Assembly: GCF_003945595.2 (NCBI RefSeq) | Contig: NW_024104529.1 | Location: 1-64,000, forward strand | Source of the DNA: Pipra filicauda | Lineage: Eukaryota; Chordata; Aves; Passeriformes; Pipridae | DNA: 64,000 nt | Direction: 5' to 3' | Shown here: positions 32,941 through 41,984 of the stretch, piece by piece | Layout of the letters: every line of letters starts with the position of its first letter | Numbering within the stretch: the first letter of the stretch is position 1 | Position numbers and translations under genes: made by a program | The notes under the pieces: generated by a model | What the model was told of the DNA's origin: nothing | Seen by the model: the letters and a program-made list of their open reading frames with translations, nothing else | Database searches by the model: none

Positions 32941-33480
32941 TGGGCCAACAATGTTTTCTCTGTTATAGCACTTACACGTTTAACAATACAAAAAAAATCA
33001 ATATGAACTATTACTAAAATTATAACAATTGTCAACAACCATCGTAGGCTTTTCTTTAACAAAACTTAAAACCCATTCAGACATAGAACCAAAAATAGAT
33101 TGAAGCTACGAGTCTATAGGACTAGTTGTTACTGTTACTTTCTTTGTGTGTTCTACTGTTTCACCCAGGTTCTACAATTCTTTTGTGTACAGGTTAGGTA
33201 GTTTGTGCCAGCTGGACAAGTCGTGGCTTTGATAAACACTTAATCTAGATTGAAATAATCTTAACATAAAACAGGTTTGAGTCTCATTATCACTTGTGTT
33301 ACGTACAGACAGTGATCTCATTAAACTTAACTCCTGGGGATCTTTTGCCAGAGTAAGACTTCGAGGGTTAATACTAAAATAGACAGTACAAGCACGACAA
33401 CAATCTGGACAAGAGACAACAACTGAGTGAGCAATAGAATGAATTAAGCTAAATTGACATCTGAAGGTTTCTGTATGCTG
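32941..33480 (-). pseudogene. Env-like remnant of the nested provirus
   Basis: A minus-strand open piece (about 33,470-33,172) has a C-P-D-C-C-R-A-C cysteine cluster and N-T-S/N-E-T glycosylation-type sites, followed by broken frames down to the polypurine tract. By position this is the 3' end of env, but no fusion peptide or clear membrane anchor is visible. The same open frame runs on into the antisense TRIM sequence, so its start is artificial. Confidence 0.4.
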
Positions 33481-33499
33481 TGTTCTCCGTTTCTCACCA

Positions 33500-34420
33500 G
33501 TGCCCTCCTCCTTGCTCTCAGCCCTGTCACGAGGCTCAGGCAACATGGCCGAGGTGGGTGCTGAGGCCAGGCTGAAGGACGAACTGATATGCCCCATCTG
33601 CCTGGACATTTACAGGAACTCTATGTCCCTGGGGTGCGGTCACAGCTTCTGCAAGGAGTGCATACAGAAGGAACAGAAATACACCAGCAGGGTCCTTCCC
33701 AGTGCCCACTCTGCCTTTTCCCCACAGGCCCCCGTCCAGCCATGAAGACTTGCCTGACTTACAAGGCCTCCCTGTGCCAAGCCCACCTGAGTAAGCATAG
33801 CACAAAGAACACTCAGAAAAAACTACGTCCTGGTGGGGCTCTGTGGTGCCCAGGTTTTGGCTGAGAGGAAATCTTCCAGCACGGTAAACTGCTGGAATGC
33901 TACTGTGAGAAGGACAAGGTCCGCACCTGCACGCTGCACTCCGCCCCTAGCTCTCACAGGGACACAAGACTATCAGCTTAAAGGAGGCTTGTGGCCAAGC
34001 ACAGCGTGTTTTTCTCAAAACTGTAAAAGAGGTGAAAAACTATGAAGCTGCACTGGATTGAAGCATAGGAAACTTGCTGGAACAATCCTCTGCAAAGGAG
34101 TTCTTTAGAGTACAAACAACACTTGAAAATTAAGACTTGGCATAACTGGTCTGCTCTGGCCTCCAGCCAAGAGGCCTGAAGACACACTATCCACAGCACT
34201 GCAGATGTTTTTGAGAAGGCACGCAGGATGGCCTTGACAACCTAAAGGCCCCCCTGCAACGAGCAGCAACATCGACCACTCCTGATTTAAATCCTGAAAA
34301 ACACAGAAAAGCTCAAAACGACCCTCACTACTGCCACAGCAGATGAAAATGCAATTATTTGATGGTCTAAGGACCTCATCCCAGCACAAACCTGCATTAT
34401 CTCTACTTAGTTATGTAACT
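33500..34420 (+). pseudogene. TRIM-family RING/B-box/coiled-coil pseudogene captured inside the provirus (antisense to it)
   Basis: On the + strand, an ATG at 33,545 opens M-A-E-V-G, then a RING finger: [14 protein letters not shown], with the last C-x2-C pair (Q-C-P-L-C, about 33,698) displaced by a frameshift. B-box-like Cys/His pieces follow near 33,745-33,800 (K-T-C-L-T, C-Q-A-H-L) and 33,875-33,950 (Q-H-G-K-L-L-E-C-Y-C-E). After them comes a coiled-coil-like region with several stops. TRIM RING proteins are ubiquitin ligases; this copy is disabled. RING, B-box and coiled coil run together without an obvious intron, which suggests a processed copy. The exact parent is unknown; TRIM25-like double B-box members are candidates. 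It lies between gag and env remnants, where pol should be. Confidence 0.72.
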
Positions 34421-35925
34421 AGCAACTTCTGTAACTGTCACAAAACTTGTTTCTCTACAGCGTCTTGCAGCTTTTCTACGAATTGTAAGAATGGTTCCCG
34501 GGCACCTGGATGCATAGTGGTGCACCCTGCCTCGGGCTCTGCCAACCTTGCAGTCTGCACCAATGTTTGCTGGCTTATGGTTTTTACTCGCTCTAAAACT
34601 AGTGATCTCCTGCGCAGCTCGCACAGCTAAGGAACAACAGCAGTAGAAAAACTCTACTTGAGATTTAACTTCCATAAATTTCTGAAACAAGGCAGAAATA
34701 GAACACTAAATTTATGTAAGAACCTCTTATTTAACCTCAGTTCAGATCAAACAGCTAGCTGGACAGGGCTAGTCTTGAGATAACTAAAACCTCACCACTC
34801 ATGGTGGGAATTTGAAGAATTCATATTCAGGATAAGGATTCACTATGGTTCAACAGAATCGTGTTACACATCTCTAAAATCTTGACACCGGCAGAAAGTA
34901 TTTTTAAGTTTACACAGTCACACATTCATGTAGCTTTTTTCTTTCACACAACATTCAGGTGGCCACCTCAGACATTCTCCTCAATCACACACACATTTTC
35001 AAGTAGTCATTGGCTGCGCACTTCTTATCAGTTTCATAATTCAAAGGAAATTTATGGCATAGCCGCCATCAGCAATCTGCAAATCCTGCATAACTCTCCA
35101 TGTAAAAGACAAATACAGCAAGAAAGAACAGAATATTATCTTGGAAATCTTCAACTCTTCTTATAGAGCAATGCTATTTTATCATAAAGACAATAAAACT
35201 ACTTTTGCAGGGGGCAAGACTATATCCCCTTCTGTCTCATCGTTCAGTCTCCAAATCTCCTACCTGCACCTTGCCCCTGGGGGAAACAGCCAAATTTTAT
35301 GTAAGAGAAGCAAAATGGCAAACTATAGGAAATTCTTAACAACCTTCTGCAATATGCAAAAAGCTAAGCACGGATGTTCTGTTATTTCTAATCTTACTTC
35401 AAAGGATTTTCATCAGTCTCCCTGTTTTGAAGAAAACGTTTGAGAATGCCATGAGCACACTGCATGCTTAACACCTATTGCTGTAAAAACAATGCAATCT
35501 TATTTGATTTATAAGTTGGGATATTGTTAATTTTAAGTTGTTTTTTCTCTTTTGCCTTTTTTCCGTGTTTTACCGTCTTTGCCTCCCCCACGCTCCTCAT
35601 TGCCGAAGGACGAAGGAGGGGGAGGAGGGGCTGGGCTCACCTAGAGAGATCAGCAGAAGGAACTTAACTTAATCACAGGGTCTGCTTAAAAAGAGACAAA
35701 AACGTAGGAGAGGGAGAGAACAGCTGCAAACAGGCACGTTTCAGAGAAGGGGTGATTGGTGTAACGGGGAAAAAGAGAAACAGCTTTCCCTCTCCCCCAG
35801 CTGCACCCTCTGAAGCTTTTGCTACCGTCATTAACTCGCCGCTCTAGGAAGAGGAGCGGCACCAGGGAGAAAACACTCGCTGCAAAGAAGGGAAGGGGAA
35901 CGCACACTCCCCGGGACCATGGCTG
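34421..35925 (-). other. Unassigned internal part of the nested provirus
   Basis: Between the TRIM-like sequence and the gag-like frame. Short minus-strand open frames (for example 34,403-34,690) have no recognised motif. A GC-rich block begins near 35,800. It may include decayed gag or non-viral DNA carried with the TRIM sequence. Confidence 0.4.
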
Positions 35926-36630
35926 TCAGCAGTGCGGGGAAAACAGAGCCCCCCCGCCGCCCGCCGCGCCCGGGGCCGCCGGCGTGCACGCACACGGGCG
36001 CACCGCTCCGAGCCGGGGCCGCGCAGGCGGCGCGACCACCACCACTGCCCCGCTGCCCGGCGCCGCCCCGTATTCACTCAGCACGGCGGCGCAAGCACCC
36101 AGCGCCGTGAACACAGCCGCAAATGTGCAGCGCAGTCCCGCAGCACAGTTCAGATGAAAAGCTGGAAATGTCTTAAGGTGGAACTCAGTCATAGTGTTCG
36201 TAAAGTTCATTTCTGGTCTATCAGCAGTACTTTCACACTGCAGCTGTCGTCTCCGATCGTCCTGGATATGCACTGCCGAGATGCTAGCACCGCATTCATG
36301 TTGGCGGGGCCGCCCGGTTGTCCCCGGCCCCGATCTGTGATCTCTGGTCCCGCACCGGCTCCCTTCAACTCCGCTCGACTCCCTTTTTACACGATTTCTC
36401 CGTATGATGGTATCTAGTAGCATTCTAATGTCCTCAGACTGTGCTTTAATGTCTTTTACTGTTCTAGATAACAATCGCCAAATTGTAAGGAGGGAAGCAG
36501 CAACTTTTTCTCCCTTATAGGTAGCAGTAAAGAGCTTATCACTAAGTTCTTTCCAAGTAGAGATAGTAAAGGCAGTTACAGTGTTCGCTTCATATCCCTG
36601 GCCCTTACATGAAAGCAGCATCTGCCTCAA
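35926..36630 (-). pseudogene. gag: Gag-like frame of the nested provirus
   Basis: A 234-codon minus-strand frame. Its first ~70 residues look like a retroviral matrix domain (W-K-E-L-S-D-K-L, then S-L-L-T-I-W-R-L-L); the upstream frame near 36,700 also looks matrix-like (an alternative start is possible) but is interrupted. The rest becomes a GC-rich Ala/Pro/Gly region. No capsid major homology region or zinc knuckle is recognisable, so Gag is truncated or replaced. The start is uncertain. Confidence 0.5.
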
Positions 36631-37057
36631 AGCCAGTTCGTCTTAACTCCCCGCTTTCCCAGAAAGCATTGGAGCAATGATAGTGCCGCCTGTCCCTCTA
36701 TTACCTAAAAAACGTGTTACCACGCTTTGTGCAGCCCTTTCCACGAGACTTTGCGGCTTTGTCGGCGGGCCTCCTTCTTCAGGAGTCGTCCCGGGCGCCG
36801 GGCCCTGGAAGCACGGAACTTAACTCTTTCGCCGTCCGAAATCCCCGAAAGGGAGGCGTCCGGCGGCGGCAAGTTGAGCTCTTTTTCGTCCAGCCCTTTC
36901 GCCTTCTTGTGCTGCACGGCAAGACCGACCGAAACTCCTACATCCGACCGTGGCTGCGAGAACCCGACTTGGCTCTCGGGAGTCCGACTTGACTCCGAGT
37001 CCGACTTGACTCCGACCCAGGAGATCCGACTTGATCCCCTAGGGACCCCCCTCTGGT
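36631..37057 (-). other. Leader of the nested provirus
   Basis: Untranslated leader between the primer site and the gag-like region. It contains a short direct repeat of the phrase ccgacttgactccga around 36,980-37,020. Confidence 0.6.
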
Positions 37058-37075
37058 CCCTGCACACGGGCGCCA
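37058..37075 (-). other. Primer binding site of the nested provirus
   Basis: The minus strand reads TGGCGCCCGTGTGCAGGG four bases after the 5' LTR. The first nine bases match lysine-type primer sites; the remainder deviates. Confidence 0.7.
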
Positions 37076-37079
37076 AATT

Positions 37080-37401
37080 TGTCGCGACGGAAAGCTCTAG
37101 ACACCTCAATGTGAGAATCCAGGAACTTCGTTTATTGTAGATTGACAGCAGCTTAATATACACTCTATAATAGGTTCATGAATATTACAGAGATCAGGCT
37201 CATTATTGGTACTCAGTTAGGTGGTGATATCATCGTAACTGCCTTCCATTGTTGACACAGGTGGTACTCAGTTGTTTTTTGTTTTGCTAATCACAATGTC
37301 CTGTTTACCAGCCTATTAACACGTACAAGGGCACTCTAACTTTGCTATCTAAGATGTTCTCACGGCCTAGGCCAGCCCTGTTCTATAGCCAATTCCCTAC
37401 A
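37080..37401 (-). repeat. 5' LTR of the nested provirus
   Basis: 322 bp, identical by eye to 32,598-32,919. It carries the promoter for minus-strand transcription. Confidence 0.95.
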
Positions 37402-37567
37402 CATGGTAAAGGATTTGATTTCGGGACAGTGGACAGGACCCCTAGATCTTATGACTTGGGGGAGAGGTTATGCCTGCGTGGCTACAGGAAAAGAACTAAA
37501 GTGGATTCCTTCTAGGTGTGTAAAACCCTATTTGGGTACACAGTCAGAGCAGCAGGAACCAGAGTAA
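37402..37567 (+). pseudogene. Integrase C-terminal domain of the host ERV, right of the nested provirus
   Basis: After the target duplication the interrupted frame continues with the D-L-I-S-G-Q-W-T-G-P and W-G-R-G-Y-A-C-V motifs of a betaretroviral integrase DNA-binding domain, and stops with TAA at 37,565-37,567. This proves that the provirus inserted into an existing pol gene. No env frame follows. Confidence 0.85.
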
Positions 37568-37747
37568 CACAGAAGTTTTTAAAAAGAGTTATGTTTATGT
37601 TTCAGGTTTACATTAAGGAACGACCAACGTGGTAAAAAAGCAGTCTGTAAGGTATCTGTGCGTGTGTGTGTGTGAGTGAATGATGGCCGTCAGTGAATGA
37701 GAAGAGTGAATGAATAAGAGAGTTGGACTGGACAAAATCAAAACACT
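37568..37747 (+). other. Residual 3' sequence of the host ERV with a short GT repeat
   Basis: Contains gtgtgtgtgtgtgagtg near 37,660 and gaatga repeats, then passes into satellite at 37,748. No env or 3' LTR is present. Confidence 0.6.
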
Positions 37748-38290
37748 GTCGGGCTGGCAGTTTCAGGGCAGGGATGAAAACAGGAAGCCAGAGCCCTTAT
37801 CCATGGGAAAGAAAGCCTGGAAGCTTTGGCTTTCTAGGGCAATTGGTGGGCCAGCCTGCGCACTCCATGGGCAGCCAGAGTTTTCTGTGCTGACACTTTT
37901 TCCCTGGGAGGAATCCTCATTTGTATCAGTTTTGGGGCAGGGAGGCCGGCAATGACAGCGCAGGGCTGACCAAAGGGGACAGCAGCCCTTTGACCCAGGA
38001 CAGAAAGCCTGTGAGTTTTGGCTTTCTAGGGCAGTTGGAGGCGCAGCCTGGGCACTCCGTGGGCAGCAAGACCTTTCTGTGGTGGCATCTTTAGCCTGGG
38101 AGGAATCCTCATTTGTATTGGTTTTGGGGCAGGGGAGTGGCATTGGCAGCTTGGGGCTGACCAAAGGGGACAGCAGCCCTGTGCCCCAGGACAGAAAGCC
38201 TGTGAGCTTTGGCTTTCAGGTGCAGTTGGTGGCGCAGCCTGGGCACTCCGTGGGCAGCAAGTGGTCTGTGTCCTGGTGTTTGAGCAAACC
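37748..38290 (+). repeat. ~190-bp satellite array 3
   Basis: About three forward monomers, with the gggcactcc-type box near 37,857, 38,049 and 38,243. It starts mid-monomer, at the position where array 2 was interrupted. Confidence 0.9.
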
Positions 38291-38299
38291 ACATCAGCT

Positions 38300-38744
38300 C
38301 ACTTGCTGTTAAAGACCTTCTGAGGTAACCAGGGTAGGAGTTGAGGTTCTTCCTCGGAGATTTTTACTCCATGGAGAAGCTCCTCCTAGCCCAGCCCAGC
38401 TCAACACAGCTGCACTGCAAGCTCTAATCATCTGATCATTGAATGGAGCTGAGGGTGTTTGTGGGAGATTTAAACTGCAGGGAGAAACTGCTCCCAGCTC
38501 AGCCCGGCTCAGCCCAGCTGCCTTGCGAGGCCTAATCAGTTCACCAGGGGATGGAGTCCAGGTGGTTTCTGGGTGATATAAATTGGAGCAGGCAAACAGG
38601 GGTGTGGTATGTTAGTAAGGCAGGGCACTTTGAGCATCAGGTCACCCAGGCGGAGAGAGGAGAAAGAGGACAACCTCCCTTCCTCTGAACTCTCTTTGGT
38701 GGCCTATGAGGTAGGTCTGTGGCTAACGGTGTTTTTCTGGAGTA
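38300..38744 (+). promoter_or_regulatory. Spacer in the satellite with a doubled ~108-bp unit and a TATA box
   Basis: Two imperfect direct repeats start gagattt near 38,357 and 38,465, each with cagcccagct-type and ctaatca boxes. A TATAAA at 38,577-38,582 follows. Doubled upstream units plus TATA look like an LTR-type or satellite-associated promoter, but no poly(A) signal or second LTR was found. Satellite resumes at about 38,745. Confidence 0.4.
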
Positions 38745-39500
38745 GGACTGGCAGTTTAAGTGGAGTACTTCAAAACCAGAATGAGGGCAGTTCAATACTG
38801 GAAAGAAAACCTTTACCATGTGTCTTTCATGTTCAGCTGGTGGGCCACTTTTGGTATTCTGTGGGCAGCAAGAGCTTTCTATGGTGGCACCTTTTCCCTG
38901 GGAGGAATCTTCATTTGTATCAATTTTGGGGAGGTATGACCGGCTATTGCAGCGCAGGGCTGAAAAAGGGGAACAGCAGCCCTCTGCCCCTAAAAATAAG
39001 CCTGTGAGCTTTGGCTTTCAGGTGCAGTTGGTGGTGCAGCCTGGGCACTCCATGGGCAGCAAGAGCTTTCTGTGGTGTCACCTTTCTCCCTGGGAGCAAT
39101 CTTCATTTGTATCGGTTTTGGGGAGGTGGGACCGGCTCTTGCAGCGCAGGACTGAAAATGCGGAACAGCAGCCCTGTGCCCCAGGACAGAAAGCCTGTAA
39201 GCTTTGGCTTTCAGGTGCAGTTGGTGGGGCAGCCTGGGCACTCGGTGGGCGGCAAGAGTTTTCTGTATTGGCACCTTTTGTCTGGGATGAATCTTTGTCC
39301 GTATGCACTTTTAGCTGTGGGAGCGGCAGCTTGAGCTGAAATAAGCAAACGAGCCCTTATCCCCAGGAAAGAAAGCCTGCAACCTTTGGCTCTCTGGTGC
39401 ACTTGGTGGGCCAGCCTTGGTACTCCATGGGCAGCAAGAGCTTTCTGTGGTGGCACCTTTGGTCTGGGAGGAATCTTCATCCAGACGCCATTTTGGCAGT
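38745..39500 (+). repeat. ~190-bp satellite array 4
   Basis: Four forward monomers, more diverged from each other than those of array 2, ending at about 39,500 where the DNA becomes single-copy-looking. Confidence 0.9.
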
Positions 39501-41984
39501 GGGACTACAGTCTTAATTTTTTAAAAACACCCCTGCTCTGTCATATAGTCCCCTCCTGACATGTATTAACTTCCACCTTTAAAACACCAGTCCAGGAGTG
39601 AACTTTGAAAGGTATGAGTGGGCTGTTGCTCCTCAACTGCCCTTTGTGTTGTTCTATGTCTCTCCCCAAATGTACATCTCTCACACTTTTGAGTTAGGGA
39701 TGTGTTCTTTTGCTGTCATATGTGTGTTGTTGCCTCTGCCTGCTACACAAAGACGTACCTGCTCTTGCTGGATGGATTTAAACAGCTGACTGGCACCAGC
39801 AGGCACTGAAGCACCCAGAACATCGTTGGCAGCTTTCATGCAGGCAGTACACTCGTTACTAATCAAAATGGGTTTTTCTCATCACCACCCCAGTCACACA
39901 GATTTTTAGGCATTCCTTCCAAATTATCTTACTACATGGCATCATCAGGTTGGTGGAGAACAACTACATCTTTGACCATTTTAGGGGTAATAAGTTTCAT
40001 ACATACTTGGCACCATGCTGGTTTACATGTCACCAACTGCATTTTCCTGTCAGTCATCCCAATAGCCGGCTAGAAAGTCATCCATGGCAAACAGGCTTCT
40101 CTAGGCCACGGCTCTGAGGGATCAGATTTCTGTAAGGGATGAATCATTCCCTCTGTTGCCAGTGGTTTCACCTCTGGGCACGTCTAAACTAAATCTACTG
40201 ATCTAACCAAACGGCCTGAGTTTAAGATAAAATGTTTCAAGAGAGAAGGAGCAGCTGAGTCTAATCCTGGGTAGCATGGCAGCTTTCATGTAAGCCTTGG
40301 AGAGAAACTGCAGGGGGAATTTTGCATGCTGGGAAGGCTCACCTGAGTTTAACAGAGGCATTCGTTAATCTGGAGATGGGACCAAGCCCCATTTGGATGA
40401 GATAAGTTTGGGCTCAGTTCCTGCTCCGTGTGGGAGCATCCCTGGATGAAAATTATATTCAAGTTAGCAGTCATCTGGGGGCAAGAAATTTGAGAAAAAG
40501 AGAGAAAGCAACATGCCACAATACATTTTTTTTCCTTTGGTAGAGACATTCCTTCAGTTCCTAGTCTCAGATGGAGCTAGAAGTGTCTACTCACACAGCC
40601 TTCAAGACCTGCTGCCTGAAAGAGAGATGAACATGTGAAAACATCTGTGTTCAGGAATCTTTTTACATATCAACTGTTACTTATCTTTCAAATCGTAAGT
40701 GGACGTATGTTTTCATTGCAGATGTGACAGTGGCAGGAGCATAAGATTTCCAAAGGACTGTGCCTTTTACTTACTTAATTTTTTCAAGGATACATATCTG
40801 TTAAATTTTAAATTACCCAGAGCGTGGTGTTGTCTGTTTTTTTGCTACCTGCATACACATCTTCAGTTCACTGCACTTTTTAGCCCCTGTGATGTCGTTG
40901 ACTTCAGAGCCTTCTTTTGAAAAGAATTTGCTTTGTGCATAAAACCATTGACAGAACCTTCTCACATGCTCAACAGGCAGTGCCTTCAAAGTGGTGAGTA
41001 TTAAAGATGATCCATCATCTTGCTCTCGACATTGTAGATATGGCAATTCCAAAAGGTAGCATTTATTATAACAACAAAAATAAAGTTGTCCCTTGAAGGA
41101 CAACAAACTCATGCCCCACTTTGCACTACTCAAGACATTGCTTTAACATAGGCCATTTGGCACAAAATACTAGATGTAAATAAAGGCCTATTTCTGCAGC
41201 AAGCTGTGAAAACCCCATTAATTCCCCCATTCAGTGTCCTGCCCAGTTGCAGGAGCCTCCAACCAGTCATTCTCCCAGGGCAGCAATAGCTGATCCTCCA
41301 GACCTTTACATGTAATGCAAACATAAAAATTAACTGCTCACGTGAGTATCAGAAAAGAGGAAAGAACATGAAGGAATAGAAGCAAGTTGACCCTAAACAT
41401 CCAGTAAAATCAATATACTTTCAGATGGCAATAAAGACGCAAGTCTGAACTGTCCTCTGTGTTCCTCTGTGATATTTGGGGTGCAGGTACCCTGAGCAGA
41501 GAAATAATTTAATATATGGAGTATGTGACATCAATGTGAAAAGCTGCAGAGCCAAGTTTTCTAAGGGATTAGAAAAAACTGCATTCAGGCTACAGAAATG
41601 TTTGTAGCATTCTACTAAGTTTTGTCAGTATTCTTCTGAATCCAAGCTGAGGTGTCCCTGTTGGTTTGAATTTATTACCATTCTATAATACAAACAGAAA
41701 ATAAAAAAGAACACCTTTTATTGCCCAAACAGGCATTTTTCCCCCTCCTCTCATTTTTTTTTGGTTTTCCCCCTTTTGAAAGAAGTGCTGTGTACTGGTG
41801 CTTCACGATTTGGGTATTTGGGTATTATACTTTCCCTTTGTTTGTGTTCCTTCTGAGTTACTGCATTATCATATGTGCAGAAAAGGGCCCCAAATTTAGT
41901 GTTCCTTAAAAATCACATGTTAAGACTGAAGACCAAGCAGCCCATCCCAGCTGCTGGTTGGCAGGCAGGGGTGTACATCATCAT
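39501..41984. other. Intergenic sequence, nothing recognised
   Basis: No coding, LINE-tail or LTR signals. Open frames are under 110 codons without motifs. Confidence 0.5.

Larger units (their letters stand above)
32598..37401 (-). mobile_element. Very young reverse-strand provirus nested in integrase, LTRs identical by eye
   Basis: 4,804 bp bounded by a 6-bp target duplication, catggt (32,592-32,597 and 37,402-37,407). The two 322-bp LTRs show no difference on direct reading. On the minus strand the order is 5' LTR, TGGCGCCCG primer site, leader, gag-like frame, unassigned sequence, an antisense host-like TRIM sequence, env-like remnant, polypurine tract and 3' LTR. Pol is absent, so it must have been mobilised in trans. 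The 6-bp duplication and lysine-type primer start fit the beta/alpha-like group. It is the youngest event in the window because it interrupts the host ERV. Confidence 0.95.
27284..37747 (+). mobile_element. Broken betaretrovirus-like ERV inserted in the satellite, itself split by a younger provirus
   Basis: 5' LTR, primer-site-like sequence, leader, matrix start, RT, RNase H and integrase occur in order on the + strand. The element lies inside a satellite monomer: the left array breaks at 27,283 and the right array resumes at 37,748 at the corresponding monomer position. A reverse-strand provirus (32,598-37,401) interrupts integrase, and an LTR-like fragment (29,514-29,686) sits between gag and pol. 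Most of gag, the env gene and the 3' LTR are absent, so it cannot function. Confidence 0.82.

Noticed and set aside
36717..37163. 148-codon minus-strand frame across LTR and leader
   Set aside because: It starts inside the LTR and crosses the primer site, so it is not a retroviral gene.
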